Source of the DNA: Exophiala sp. HKRS030
Taxonomy: Eukaryota > Ascomycota > Eurotiomycetes > Chaetothyriales > Herpotrichiellaceae
NCBI GenBank assembly: GCA_023897205.1
Contig: JAHWDD010000002.1
Location: 992,001 to 1,056,000, forward strand
DNA: 64,000 nt
Direction: 5' to 3'
Positions within the stretch are counted from its first letter, which is position 1. Each line of letters opens with the position of its first letter. This document shows positions 21,056-32,080 of the stretch, piece after piece. The position numbers were made by a program, and so were the translations under genes. Under the pieces are notes generated by a model. The model did no database searches. It had not been told where the DNA came from and saw only the letters and a program-made list of their open reading frames with translations.

Positions 21056-23527
21056 TCATAGATCGATCTTTGTCTTCCAGTCGATCTTTTCCTTCTCAGC
21101 CCACTCGGTTAGGAACGCCATCCCGAATCTCGCAGCCTCAAGTGCCGTCGTATTCGCATCCATCGGTAGATAAAAACTTTTTGGCATTTTCAAAGGCGAT
21201 GGCTTCTCCTGTAGTCTCAGGGTCGCATCCTTTGCCCTCAGGGCCCAGGTGTTCGGATACTCTCGTCTCAGCAGTTCAGGTGAAAGGTAGCGGAAACCGT
21301 CCAGCCAAGCAGTCTGAAGTTCACGGATGTTGTGGATCATATCGTCTCGAAACTGAGTGTACCGCTTCCTGTACTTCTCCACATCTTCGTTGGTTTTCGT
21401 GTTGCCGTCGCTACTCGGCGTTGGGGCTGAGTTGCAGTATTCGTCAGGCAATGGGTCTCGAGCTAGTTTATCTAGATCATGCTTCTGGATCTGCTGCCGA
21501 CACACTGCACCAAGTTGCATAACCAAGCCGTGTAGGTGTGGGTATTTCCTTGACGCCCTGTATACAAAAATGTGGTAGGGCAGAATGGATCGCCAATCCG
21601 GGTCCGACCCTGGTCTGCTTTTACCGCGTGCGTAAGTGTTAATCATGAAACATAGTAAAGCTTCGACCACGAGAACCACTGCCTTTATGGACTGAGGAGA
21701 TTTGGGATCTTCTTCAGACGATGAAAGCATAGAAGTGCCTTCATGCTTTAGACTTCGGCCCATAGTGAAATATGTATTGCTCACATTTGACCATTGTTGC
21801 CGTTCTTCTTCTCTTGTGCTCGAGGCATTTGGCTGTGGAGATGGTTTCGGGCCTGAGACAGGCGTTGATACGCGTCCCTTGTCCCCAGAGGGAGTCGGCA
21901 CATCAAGACCGTCTGTCGATTCAACTCGTCTCATTGCAGACGACTTCAGATCCTTCTTAGGGGTAGAGAAGGCAGTTCTGGCTTGCGAAGTAAGTGGGGA
22001 TCTGCCAGCAGGGGCCACCGGCGTAGATGGTCGCCTAACATCTTCAGCAGTCAAGTTTGCAGACTTCGTTTTTTTGATTGCAGGCCCGGGGCTATCTTGA
22101 GCTTTACGCTTCTTCTCAACTTTGACATCATCCACGACGGAAAGGTTAGATTTTACGTCAGGAGTCTGTCCTCCGTCGTTTTCTTCTTCCTTGATTGCTT
22201 CGCGCTTGGGTTTCGTCTCTCGTGTATCTAAGCGTTCTTGCTTAATCACTTCCTTCTTCGGACGAGCCGCAAACTTCAGAAGACCTTCGACTCTCTTCCG
22301 GTTCTTTTTGCCATATTTCAGAATAATAGTATGTCGCTGTCTGGGTCCAGGACTTGCCCGCGCTCCATTTTGCACAGGTGTCCCTGGTCTGATGCCGGAC
22401 TTCGACAGGAGTTTCGAGCCAAGTAGATTTTTACTTGCGTTTGGAGTACCCGGAGCTGAACTCCGAGCCGAGTGCGTACTGTCTGAGCGGACTCGGCTAC
22501 CAGTAGGGGCCAGTCTGGTCTTGTCGGGGAGCGGGTCATTGTCAAGACCGACTCCGGCAAGAATCGACCGAACAGAATCTGTACGTTGATGTGAACCATT
22601 CGCTGGGCTGCCAAGAAATTCAGAATTGGGTGAACTCGATAGTGCTTTCGTAAGAGTGGGTGGTAAAACCGGAGACAGGAGCTGGGGGAGTCCAGTCTCA
22701 TTCTCTGGTGAGGGCAGGGTTGGTGACAACAGAGTCGGCATGGCCATGATGGGCTGTGCAGGTTCAGATTTTGGCGGAGCCCTAACAGATTTGGACGCTT
22801 CGAAATGTGGTGATAGTTTACGTTTCTTCACTGGACTTGGACTGTCTTCTGGCTGGCTTCTTAGAGGGCTTCGAGATGGGCCGGGAACTTTCAGCGGGAC
22901 CACTTTTGACTTCGGATCTGGTGGCTCTATGTCTGTTTTCCGTGGAACAACACCCCTTTCCTTGCTGGTCTGCTCTGATTTCGCCTTCTCTTGCACCTTA
23001 GCCTCCGATCTGCCTGATGACTCGGGTTCCTTTGTAGACTGCGACGGCTGTGGCCGGGTTTGTAGCGTAGAAGGGCTCTTGCCCTTGGTCTTGTAATCTT
23101 TCAGGCTGATCTTCTTACGATGTCCAGGCTCTCCAGGTGTATTGCAGCCGCTTGCGGGCACAGTTCGGGGAGAGACCTCGTCTTCAATGGGATTTCCTTG
23201 ATCATCTGCCCACCCACCTTCCACTTTCAAGAGCGACTCGTGGTCGCCCTGGTGCGCAAAAAAACTCAAGTACTGCAGTTGTTCTTCGTGGCGCTCGAAA
23301 GGTGTGCCTTCATACCAGGTGTTTATGAAGCGTGAGCTGTGTCGGTATGGCACCCCGGAGGGAACAGAGAGGAGATATGGCTGTCTTGGAAGGATGGATT
23401 CTTGGAGATAGTGAATGCGCTGATCTAGTTGCGCGATGTTCTTGGGGTTATACTGCTGGTGTCTGTATATATGATGTGTGTTCTGAGACTCCTTCGTACC
23501 CTGGGACATTTTGTCGCAAACTGTCAT
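21056..23527 (-). CDS. Disordered protein with a C-terminal helical domain, possibly Ebp1 (Ell-binding) type
   Basis: This is a single open frame of 823 aa from ATG 23527. Residues of about 25-110 are ordered-looking and Tyr/His-rich (YNPKNIAQLDQRIHYLQESI, FINTWYEGTPFERHEEQLQY). From about 125 to 590 the chain is Ser/Pro/Lys/Arg-rich and surely disordered, with many SP/TP sites. The last 230 residues are helical and well behaved, with a segment around VVEALLCFMINTYARG, a following WRSILPYHIFVYRASRKYPHLHGL, and a C-terminal AARFGMAFLTEWAEKEKIDW. This layout resembles fungal proteins annotated with the Ell-binding protein Ebp1 C-terminal domain, part of a fission-yeast elongation complex with Ell1 and Eaf1. 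That match is from memory and moderate, so treat the role in transcription elongation as a hypothesis. Confidence 0.6.
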   Translation of the reverse strand: MTVCDKMSQGTKESQNTHHIYRHQQYNPKNIAQLDQRIHYLQESILPRQPYLLSVPSGVPYRHSSRFINTWYEGTPFERHEEQLQYLSFFAHQGDHESLLKVEGGWADDQGNPIEDEVSPRTVPASGCNTPGEPGHRKKISLKDYKTKGKSPSTLQTRPQPSQSTKEPESSGRSEAKVQEKAKSEQTSKERGVVPRKTDIEPPDPKSKVVPLKVPGPSRSPLRSQPEDSPSPVKKRKLSPHFEASKSVRAPPKSEPAQPIMAMPTLLSPTLPSPENETGLPQLLSPVLPPTLTKALSSSPNSEFLGSPANGSHQRTDSVRSILAGVGLDNDPLPDKTRLAPTGSRVRSDSTHSARSSAPGTPNASKNLLGSKLLSKSGIRPGTPVQNGARASPGPRQRHTIILKYGKKNRKRVEGLLKFAARPKKEVIKQERLDTRETKPKREAIKEEENDGGQTPDVKSNLSVVDDVKVEKKRKAQDSPGPAIKKTKSANLTAEDVRRPSTPVAPAGRSPLTSQARTAFSTPKKDLKSSAMRRVESTDGLDVPTPSGDKGRVSTPVSGPKPSPQPNASSTREEERQQWSNVSNTYFTMGRSLKHEGTSMLSSSEEDPKSPQSIKAVVLVVEALLCFMINTYARGKSRPGSDPDWRSILPYHIFVYRASRKYPHLHGLVMQLGAVCRQQIQKHDLDKLARDPLPDEYCNSAPTPSSDGNTKTNEDVEKYRKRYTQFRDDMIHNIRELQTAWLDGFRYLSPELLRREYPNTWALRAKDATLRLQEKPSPLKMPKSFYLPMDANTTALEAARFGMAFLTEWAEKEKIDWKTKIDL

Positions 23528-24526
23528 GGTCTTTCCATCACCGTGATTGACTCGGGTCTGCCAGAGTGACCAGCATTAAGAGACAAAGCCGGACACATTG
23601 AAGCTGCAGACAATAAAAGAGCTTGAGTATGTATTTTCCTAGACTCTTGCGGTCCAGATAGCGAGTGAGACCGCGGAGGATGAGTCGCCGTGGAGAATGC
23701 GGGCGCTTCCGGGGAATCGAGGAGAAGGAGTCGGTGCGGCAAGGTTGACCTAGGTCGGTAGGGGCGTTTCTTGATGCTCAGGTACGCGTCGTTATCGGAG
23801 GTTCTGTGCTGATGTTTTGGATGCACAATCTTGCCAAAGAACAATGAGATGCTCAAGACCGTCACGGGACAAAGATCGGCGCGGAGAGGCTAAGCAAGTG
23901 GTGAGGCTAGTGAGGCTAGGTAGGATCGCGGGATGAATCGCCGATTGGGCGAATCGAACAATGCGGTAGATCAAACGAAACGGTCTGTTGTATGCTAGAT
24001 TCTGAGGCAAGGATATTCGACTGCGTGGCTTTATGCTAAGACAGTACTCGTGTCCAGTGAAGAAGGTAGCAAAGCAAAGATAGGTGGAGAGTGGGGTGAG
24101 AAGCGCGGCCAGGAAGCACATGAGTCAAGTTCTAGTTACTGTAAGTAACTTATCGCTCCAGATGCCGAATATCACCGGCCCCCATCATTCCATGCACCAA
24201 TGGTCTCATAGTGACTTGTTCATACGAAGACCGATATTCCTAATCCAGATTGTCTATGAGGGATGTGAATCAGGAATACCTGTCCTTCTGTAATCCCTTG
24301 AAATGCTAGGTTAAAATCCTGGTACATATACATTAACTCCACTGTCGTCAGGTTCAACCTGATGCCCATACTGGCCCTCCAAACACAATCACCAACATGG
24401 TACCTTGCGGATACCAATGGGACTGATCCTTTTTCAGATGTGGCCCCAGAAACGCCTGCCTCGCTGCCGTTCAAGTCTATATGACAGATAGGCCGCTGTC
24501 ATGATCCAATATAAATGCATTCCAAC
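23528..24526. other. Intergenic 1 kb between two minus-strand genes
   Basis: This holds the upstream region of the Ebp1-like gene and the 3' flank of the transporter gene. Short open frames on both strands look random; no repeat or RNA gene was recognised. Confidence 0.45.
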
Positions 24527-27107
24527 TTAATCTTCGTTTTGTCCAACTTTGTTGTACTGGCCCCGGGAACTACTATCTTGTCGTGACCTCGATACCATCC
24601 TCCCAATCCAGTTGCCGAAGCCTTGGGAGCTATCACTTCGACCTCGCGGTTTGCCGTTGCCGTCTAGCTGGACATCGGGTGGATCGATATCAAGGCCGGG
24701 AATGGCGTCGCCGGCTGCAAACATTCCAGGTTGGCTGGCTCCTTGTCTGATGTCGATCGAGGATGGAGACCCAACACCCATTAGGGAGCCTTGTTCTGCG
24801 TGTGATGCTGGTGTGGGCATTGCAGTTGTGGCATCCCCAAAGAGTGCATTCATGTCTTCGAGACGAACGTTTGCGGTCTCGGGATAGACGAAATATACTG
24901 GACAACGTAAGTCTCATCGTCCGTTTGAACACAGGGCCTATACTTACCAAGAACAAAACTTACGGCGCAAAAGAACGCATGTACAAGATACAAGCGCCAT
25001 TTGATAGCACCTTGTAGTACAGGCGTGAGTTCTCCCACCAAGAAGTTGAAGGCCCAATTACTGGCCGTGCTCAAACTAGCACCCTTGGCTCGAATGTTCA
25101 AAGGCAAGATTTCCGGTGGGTACAGCCACGGAATAGGACCCCAACTCGCGCCGAAAGAAGCGTTGTATACCATGACGAAAATGACCACTAGGGCAGGGGT
25201 GTACTTGATGTCGATGAAGATAAAGTACGAGATCAGTGATAGCGAGATGATCATAGCCACTGCTCCGGAAAGGAGAATAGGTCGTCGTCCCCACCTGTCC
25301 ACCAGATACCAAGGTGGGATAGTCGAAGCTAGGTATGAGATGGCATTGATGCCTGTCATGAGAATTGCATCTCGTCCAACCCACCCAGCTGATTCAAAGA
25401 CGAGTGGCGCATAGTAGGAAATGACATTGATGCCGTTGAGTTGGGCAAACGCCTGAGCGGACATGGCGATGAAGACGCGTTTGCTGTATCGTTTGAACAT
25501 ATCAGCGTATGACCGTTCTCCTTCCTGGCGTTGTATCAACACATTCATCTTGATCTCTCGGTATTCCTGTCGCGCCTTCGGATTGTGGATGTCACCCTTC
25601 CCATAAAGATTAGCGATCACAATAATTCCTTCTTCATCATGATCATTGTCCAGAAGCCATCTGATACCACTATGTCAGCCTCCAGCCAGCTCCAAATTCG
25701 TTTTCTTGTTCCCTTACCTTGGAGATTCACAAATGATCAAACTGCCAAAACCTAGCAGAGCTCCCATAACGCATTGCATAAGAAGAGGCGTTCGCCATGA
25801 GTTGTCGTTCTCAATGTAACTGCAGAAATAGTCCACCCAAACACTGGCAGCGTAACCAGTAATATTGCCCGTGAATTCTATACACGCCAACTTGCCGCGA
25901 TTGTGCGGAGGACTGATTTCAGACTGATAGACAGGAACGATTGTGGAGAGCGCTCCGACACCAAGACCGGCGATAAATCTCCCAACCATCATCATGGGCA
26001 TACCATTTGCAAAGGTCTGGAGCATGCCTCCAACGAAGAAAACCATGGAGCCGTAGAGGATGGTGCGGCGGCGTCCAATGATGTCTCCCACTCTACCAAC
26101 ACATAATGATGCGATCAGAGCCCCGATCTCGAGGATTGCAACCATAGTCCCAACTTCAGCTGGACCTGGCTGGTTGAAATAGTCTCTAAAGAAAGGACCA
26201 CTTCTGTCCATCAGCGATAGGAAGAGCATCAGGGGCAAGGAACATACGTGATAATACCAGACATAACGCCTTGATCATATCCGAAAAGGAAAACTCCCAG
26301 AGACACAAATACACTCGTAAAATATCTGTGTCAGTCACGTCAGCCACCACGATATACATGCCCATAAATACTTGGATTTAGACGTACAAAAGAGGTTTGC
26401 CAACGAGTCCCTTGACCCGGGCTGATTGAGGGTCGTTCGGTGCCATGATGAGCGCTAGCAATCTTTCTGCCTTGGATATCTGCCTCGGTGGAGGCTCCGG
26501 AACGAAGATAGCTTCTTTATCTATCCGCAGAGGACTTGAACTCCCCTCGAGATGATGTTGCTTTTTGAAACCGACTTTCTTCTTCCGCCCTCCACCGTGA
26601 CCGGAGCCCTTGAGCCTCTGACCTTCTCTGGTAAGAGGATCAAGCTCGATCCGATACGGATCCTCGTCGTTGGCAAGCTGTTCTGCGAGATCTCCTGTGT
26701 CACTCCAGAGAGAGAAGTCGTCAGATTCCGTAGCCGAAGACAATGACGGTCGCCGAGAGCTCTCGTGTTTCTCGTTTTCTTCTTGAGCTGGCAACGCGGC
26801 AATCTGGCTACCAAGCTCAGCTCGTGAACGGGACGAGTGCGATCGGTGGTGGAGGAATGAGTCGGGGTAGCGGGGAGGAGAAGGAATGTTGGCGGCGTGA
26901 AAAAGGGCAGTCGAATGTCGACTAACCCTGCAACTGAAGGTTGTTCAGGTAGGAAGAGTGATCAAGACCCTCGTGCTCAAGATGAGAGATCTGAGGTGTC
27001 GGTTAGGTGGGTCGGCTACGCAGGAAAAGGTCACCCAAGGGAACGGAGGGCGTGAATCGTGAGAATCGGGGATCAACGATGAAATGTTCGGTCAATGGCG
27101 AGTGCAT
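24527..27107 (-). CDS. Sugar-porter family MFS transporter with long N-terminal tail
   Basis: Clear exons are 26820(or further)-26388, 26325-26248, 26185-25718, 25660-24948 and 24897-24527, with introns of 62, 62, 57 and 50 nt in matching phases. The protein is about 700 aa with 12 helices. Family marks seen: GVFLFGYDQGVMSG (TM1), GRVGDIIGRR, a ...GVGALSTIVPVYQSEISP segment, ESPRWL, QLNGINVISYYAP (TM7), a loop with VDRWGRRP, and PWLYPPEILPL before a C-terminal VYFVYPETANVRLEDM. This is a proton-coupled or facilitative hexose-type porter by family; the sugar is unknown. The cytosolic N-tail is about 150 residues, Ser-rich with a basic GRKKKVGFKK patch. The 5' end is unresolved. An exon at 26990-26927 (donor GTTAGT, acceptor CACGAG) and a start at ATG 27107 are my tentative model; the ATG at 26446 is the minimal alternative. 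Confidence 0.82.
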
Positions 27108-27961
27108 GAGGACAGCCGGCGGTGCGAGTAGGTCGCGTCGAAAAGCGGAGTACCGAGTGAGAGGTCACGTCAATAAGATATTGCGAACGAAGATGCTGAG
27201 TATATTGAGTCAAGTGATAGAAGCTGTTTTCTGTAGACAGTGCGAGCACAGGGGAATCTGAAATGTGACAGTCTTGGACAGCTGGCTATCTCTTCAGCAG
27301 TACGGAGAAGGTCAGGGCGAAATGCCTGATGACGGAGTGCAAGATTGGGATCTGTTCTTTTTGTGCTTGTCGGGTACAGGGGCAGGCCCAAGGGCAAAGC
27401 ACAGGCAAGATGGGGTCTTTGGGGTAGATTAAGTGGCCAGTTTCTGGGGACATTGGCCCCTAAAGAGCCCGTCGACTGGGCTGAAGTTAGGGACGCGTAC
27501 CGCCTATGGGGCTCCTAAGAGAATTGACCCGACTTCATGCCGTCTATCCATGGCGGTGGCCTACTCCGTTACCTAAACAGCCTATTTACTTGCCTCCTAT
27601 AGGTACATTTTGGAGGCATCAACCGCAAGGATCACGCCAAGCCCCTCCGCCGGCATCAATTTTTCCACCTCTCTAGAAGATTTTTTTGATACGTTGAAGT
27701 TTTATTAGGTAGGCTCAGATGACCAGAAAAACGACGGCTTTAATTGTGGCAGTCGACTCAGACCAAGGTCAGCTTTCGTCCTGCCGAGCATGTCCACCTG
27801 ATCCTGCGCACAATTGCCTAGTGTCAGACGATCATTCAATCTATCGGGCAGCATACTCAGCCTGACTACTAGCGCTTCGGGTCTTGGTCATGTTCTAGGA
27901 CGATACACACGATCCGACTGTGTCCAGCGACAAGCAGGACACTCGCAACATAGCCTTTTCG
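27108..27961. other. Divergent promoter region of the transporter and ADE6
   Basis: No gene is supported. Upstream of ADE6 lie three short ATG-started frames (27719-27865, 27790-27801, 27890-27898), which would be upstream ORFs if the transcript starts far enough left. A near-match to the repeated 9-mer (TACGGAGAA) occurs at 27301. Confidence 0.45.
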
Positions 27962-30900
27962 ATGTCCGAGATCTGTGTGATTCCTGGCGGCTCCGCCTTT
28001 TCCGACTTTCGTCGCCAGGCTCTGGCCGCACAGATTGGGGTGAAAGATGTTCAAGGACAATACGTTCACTATGTTGAACTGGTCAACGACCTTGACTCAG
28101 AGCACCGTACCCTATTAGAAAAGCTACTGACCAACGTCCTCCAAAACAATGGCCTCGAAAGACATGATGGCTTATCCCAAACCTTTTATGTCTTGCCTAG
28201 ACCAGGCACTATTTCACCTTGGAGTACAAAGGCAACCAGTATTGCCCATGTTTGTGGGCTACGACATAGCGTTCGTAGGATCGAGCGCGGCATCAAACTC
28301 ATCATCAATTTAGAAGATGACAAGACGTTGGATGTGGCCGCCTTGAATATTCTTCACGACCGAATGACTGAAACAATCTCTGAAGGTGAGCCAGATCTCG
28401 ACATGCTTTTCCTACACCAGGAAGCCGGTACGTTGGGAACATACGACCTCTACAAGGATGGCAAATCACCTACGGAGGTCCTGGAACAACTGAATAAGGA
28501 TCTTGGCCTGGCTTTGGACCCTTCAGAAATACATTATCTCGCCGAGGCATATGCCAAAGATGGGTCTGTTCCGCGAAATCCGACAGACGTCGAACTTTTC
28601 ATGTTTGCTCAAGTTAATTCGGAACACTGTCGACACAAGATATTCAATGCAACATGGGTCATCGACGGTCAAACCAAGTTCAATACACTCTTTGGCATGA
28701 TCCGGAACACCCATAAGGTGACCAGTGAGGGAACCATCAGCGCGTACAGTGACAATGCAGCGGTGCTACAAGGCAGCCAAGGAAGTCAATGGGCTCCGGA
28801 TGATGTTAACGGGCAGTGGAAAGCTATCAAGGAAAGAGTTGATTTCCTGGCCAAGGTTGAGACCCATAACCATCCTACCGCTGTCTCGCCCTTTCCAGGT
28901 GCAGCGACAGGTTCTGGTGGCGAAATTCGGGATGAGGGTGCAACTGGACGTGGCTCAAAACCCAAAGCCGGCCTCACAGGATTTACCGTCTCTGATCTAC
29001 TGATCCCAGGCCATCACCAACCATGGGAGCTTGACTACGGTAAGCCTCATCACATAGCTACCAGCTTGGACATTATGCTTGAAGGACCTATTGGTGCAGC
29101 AGCTTTCAACAATGAGTTTGGCCGACCTGCAACTACTGGTTATTTCAGAACTTTACTCACAGAGATGAAAACTGGCAAGGAGTCTTCTGAAATCAGAGGT
29201 TATCATAAACCCGTCATGATTGCTGGTGGCGTGGGCACTGTCCGACCTGAACTTGCCCTGAAGAATCCTGATCTTGTCAAGGAGGGTGCAAGGCTGATCG
29301 CACTGGGCGGTCCGGCAATGCTTGTAGGTCTAGGTGGTGGTGCAGCATCTAGCATGGGCTCTGGTGAGGGATCTGCGGATCTGGACTTTGCCAGTGTCCA
29401 ACGAGGAAATCCAGAGATGCAGAGACGAGCACAAGAGGTCATCAACGCTTGTGCAGCCCTTGGCCCGGAAAGGAACCCAATCCTTTTCATCCACGACGTT
29501 GGTGCTGGTGGACTTTCCAACGCTCTGCCAGAGTTGGCAAAGGATTCGGGACTTGGTGCGCAGTTCGAACTTCGTGAAGTCGACTGCGCGGACAATAGCA
29601 TGAGCCCTCTTCAGATCTGGTGTTGTGAGGCTCAAGAGCGATATGTCCTAGCCGTCAATCCGGATGACATGAACAAATTCAGATCGATCGCAAACCGAGA
29701 ACGATCGACGATATCTGTCGTAGGCCATGCCACCAACGAGCAGGCACTGAAGCTCACCGACCGCAACAACCCTTCAAATCATGGTCACCAGGATCCTATC
29801 GATCTGCCAATGGATGTACTCTTTGGCAAGCCCCCCAAGATGACCCGCACAGTGACATCTAGAAAGGTCGACCTACCAGCATTCGATACCAGCCTGAGCA
29901 TGTATGTTCCGCAAGCATCTACCCACGGGTTACTCGAAGAAGCCATCGACCGCGTGCTGCAAATGCCCGCTGTCGGCTCAAAGTCTTTTCTCATCACCAT
30001 CGGCGATCGTACTGTCGGTGGCTTGACCGCTAGAGACCAAATGGTCGGCCCCTGGCAAATTCCCGTGGCGGACGTCTCCGTGACGGCCACCTCACTTACA
30101 TCTGACATCAAGACTGGCGAGGCCATGGCAATGGGCGAACGACCGACACTCGCCCTCATCTCCTCTACTGCGTCGGCCCGCATGGCTGTCGCTGAGTCCC
30201 TGATGAACCTGACGGCGGCAGATCTACCCGATCGCCTGCATCAAGTCAAACTCTCCGCAAACTGGATGTCGGCAGCCTCGCATCCTGGCGAAGGTGCAGC
30301 GATCTACGAAGCCGTGGAGACATTGGGCATGGACCTGTGCCCACAGCTCGGCATCGCCATTCCCGTCGGCAAAGACTCTATGTCCATGAAGATGAAATGG
30401 CAAGACAAGGACACCAACGAGGCCAAAGAAGTCACTGCCCCGCTGACTGTCGTGATATCCGCATTCGCACCGGTCCTCGACATCAAGAAGACATGGACGC
30501 CACAACTGAAGCGGTACAACGAAGTCGGCGAGTCGACGCTCTTCTTCGTCGACCTGGGTCTCGCACACCGTGCCATGGGCGGTTCCATCCTGGCCCAATC
30601 CTTCAAGCAGATCGGAGATGAATCTCCCGACATCCGCTCCGTCAACCTCTTCAAGGACTTCTTCGACGCGACTCAGCAGCTCCACGAACAAGACCTGGTA
30701 CTGGCCTATCACGACCGCAGCGACGGCGGTCTCTTCACCACCCTCGCAGAAATGTCGTTCGCCGGTCGCTGCGGCATCGAACTCATGATCAACGACATCT
30801 GCCCCACGCCAAACACGCCGGACGTCGTCTCGTGCCTGTTCAACGAAGAACTCGGCGCCGTCTTCCAAGTCCGCAAGGCCGACGAGAACAAGTTCAAAGC

Positions 30901-32080
30901 ATGCTTCGCCACCTGCGGCCCTCCTCCAGGACTGATCCACAAGATCGGCCGCGTCTCCACGAAGTCGAGTTCCCAAAACATGGCAATCTACCACGGCGGC
31001 AAGCTGATCTACCGCGGCGCCCGAGCAGAACTGCAACAAAAGTGGTCAAACACCTCCTACTGGATGCAAAGACTTCGAGACAACCCGGGGTGCGCGGACG
31101 CCGAGTACGCCAACATCGGCAACGACTCCGACCCCGGTCTATCGTACAACCTGACCTACAACCCCAAGGAGAACATCAACAGCTACAAGACGAGCCTGCT
31201 CAGCATCGTCCGCCCCACCACGCGGCCGCGCGTCGCCATCCTGCGCGACCAGGGGACCAACGGCCACGCCGAGATGGCCTTTGCCTTTGACGCCGCCGGC
31301 TTCACGGCGGTGGACGTGCACATGAGCGACATCCTCGACCCCAAATCCCACCAGACGCACCTGGGCCTGGAGCACGACCTCGGCGGCTTCACGGGCCTCG
31401 CGCTCGCCGGCGGGTTCAGCTTCGGCGACTGCCTGGGCGCCGGCCAGGGCTGGGCCAAGAGCATCCTCTTCCACCCGGACGCGCGGCGCAAGTTCCGGGC
31501 CTTTTTCGAGCGCCGCGACACCTTCACCCTGGGCGTGTGCAACGGGTGCCAGGTCCTGAGCAAGCTCAAGGAGCTCATCCCCGGCGCCCGCCACTGGCCC
31601 AGCTTCGAGCGCAACGAGTCCGAGCAGTACGAGGCCCGCGTGTGCATGGTGCGCATCGTCGCCGACGACGGCGGCCTCCCGCCGAGCGTCTTCTTCCACG
31701 GCATGGCCGGCTCGAGCCTGCCCATCGCCGTCGCCCACGGCGAGGGGCGGGCCTGCTTCGCCGACGCGGACAACGGCAACAGGGCCCTCGACGCGCAGCT
31801 GGCGTCCGAATTCGCGGCGTCGCACCTCGCGCCCATCCGCTACGTCGACAACCGGTCCCTCGAGCCCACCACCGCGTACCCCGCCAACCCGAACGGGAGC
31901 CCCTCGGGCATCGCGGGCGTCCGGAGCGAGGACGGCCGCGTCCTGGCCTTGATGCCGCACCCCGAACGGACCATCCTGCAGGGCGTCGGCAGCTACATCC
32001 CCGACGGCAAGAGCACCGAATGGGGCGAGTACGGTCCCTGGGCCAGACTCTTCCAGAGTGCGAGAAGATGGGTAGGGTGA
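27962..32080 (+). CDS. ADE6: Phosphoribosylformylglycinamidine synthase (FGAM synthase)
   Basis: This is an intronless frame of 1372 aa, the usual length of the large eukaryotic PurL. It makes FGAM from FGAR, glutamine and ATP, the fourth step of purine synthesis. The start MSEICVIPGGSAFSDFR matches fungal homologues; the frame continues upstream only through a GTG. Seen in order: the PurS-like N-domain; the linker with AQVNSEHCRHKIF; the first AIR-synthase-like half with KVETHNHPTAVSPFPGAATG and GGGAASSM; the second half with MGERPTLALI and ACMP-like LSANWM and GKDSMSM; and the class I glutaminase domain with nucleophile Cys1193 (GVCNGCQ) and His1333/Glu1335 (PHPER). The final 900 nt are strongly GC-rich at third positions. 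No neighbour is in the purine pathway. Confidence 0.96.
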   Translation: MSEICVIPGGSAFSDFRRQALAAQIGVKDVQGQYVHYVELVNDLDSEHRTLLEKLLTNVLQNNGLERHDGLSQTFYVLPRPGTISPWSTKATSIAHVCGLRHSVRRIERGIKLIINLEDDKTLDVAALNILHDRMTETISEGEPDLDMLFLHQEAGTLGTYDLYKDGKSPTEVLEQLNKDLGLALDPSEIHYLAEAYAKDGSVPRNPTDVELFMFAQVNSEHCRHKIFNATWVIDGQTKFNTLFGMIRNTHKVTSEGTISAYSDNAAVLQGSQGSQWAPDDVNGQWKAIKERVDFLAKVETHNHPTAVSPFPGAATGSGGEIRDEGATGRGSKPKAGLTGFTVSDLLIPGHHQPWELDYGKPHHIATSLDIMLEGPIGAAAFNNEFGRPATTGYFRTLLTEMKTGKESSEIRGYHKPVMIAGGVGTVRPELALKNPDLVKEGARLIALGGPAMLVGLGGGAASSMGSGEGSADLDFASVQRGNPEMQRRAQEVINACAALGPERNPILFIHDVGAGGLSNALPELAKDSGLGAQFELREVDCADNSMSPLQIWCCEAQERYVLAVNPDDMNKFRSIANRERSTISVVGHATNEQALKLTDRNNPSNHGHQDPIDLPMDVLFGKPPKMTRTVTSRKVDLPAFDTSLSMYVPQASTHGLLEEAIDRVLQMPAVGSKSFLITIGDRTVGGLTARDQMVGPWQIPVADVSVTATSLTSDIKTGEAMAMGERPTLALISSTASARMAVAESLMNLTAADLPDRLHQVKLSANWMSAASHPGEGAAIYEAVETLGMDLCPQLGIAIPVGKDSMSMKMKWQDKDTNEAKEVTAPLTVVISAFAPVLDIKKTWTPQLKRYNEVGESTLFFVDLGLAHRAMGGSILAQSFKQIGDESPDIRSVNLFKDFFDATQQLHEQDLVLAYHDRSDGGLFTTLAEMSFAGRCGIELMINDICPTPNTPDVVSCLFNEELGAVFQVRKADENKFKACFATCGPPPGLIHKIGRVSTKSSSQNMAIYHGGKLIYRGARAELQQKWSNTSYWMQRLRDNPGCADAEYANIGNDSDPGLSYNLTYNPKENINSYKTSLLSIVRPTTRPRVAILRDQGTNGHAEMAFAFDAAGFTAVDVHMSDILDPKSHQTHLGLEHDLGGFTGLALAGGFSFGDCLGAGQGWAKSILFHPDARRKFRAFFERRDTFTLGVCNGCQVLSKLKELIPGARHWPSFERNESEQYEARVCMVRIVADDGGLPPSVFFHGMAGSSLPIAVAHGEGRACFADADNGNRALDAQLASEFAASHLAPIRYVDNRSLEPTTAYPANPNGSPSGIAGVRSEDGRVLALMPHPERTILQGVGSYIPDGKSTEWGEYGPWARLFQSARRWVG

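Noticed and set aside
30224..31039. Minus-strand frame of 271 codons inside ADE6
   Set aside because: Shadow of the conserved ADE6 frame; its GTG/TTG-type start is not used in fungal nuclear genes.
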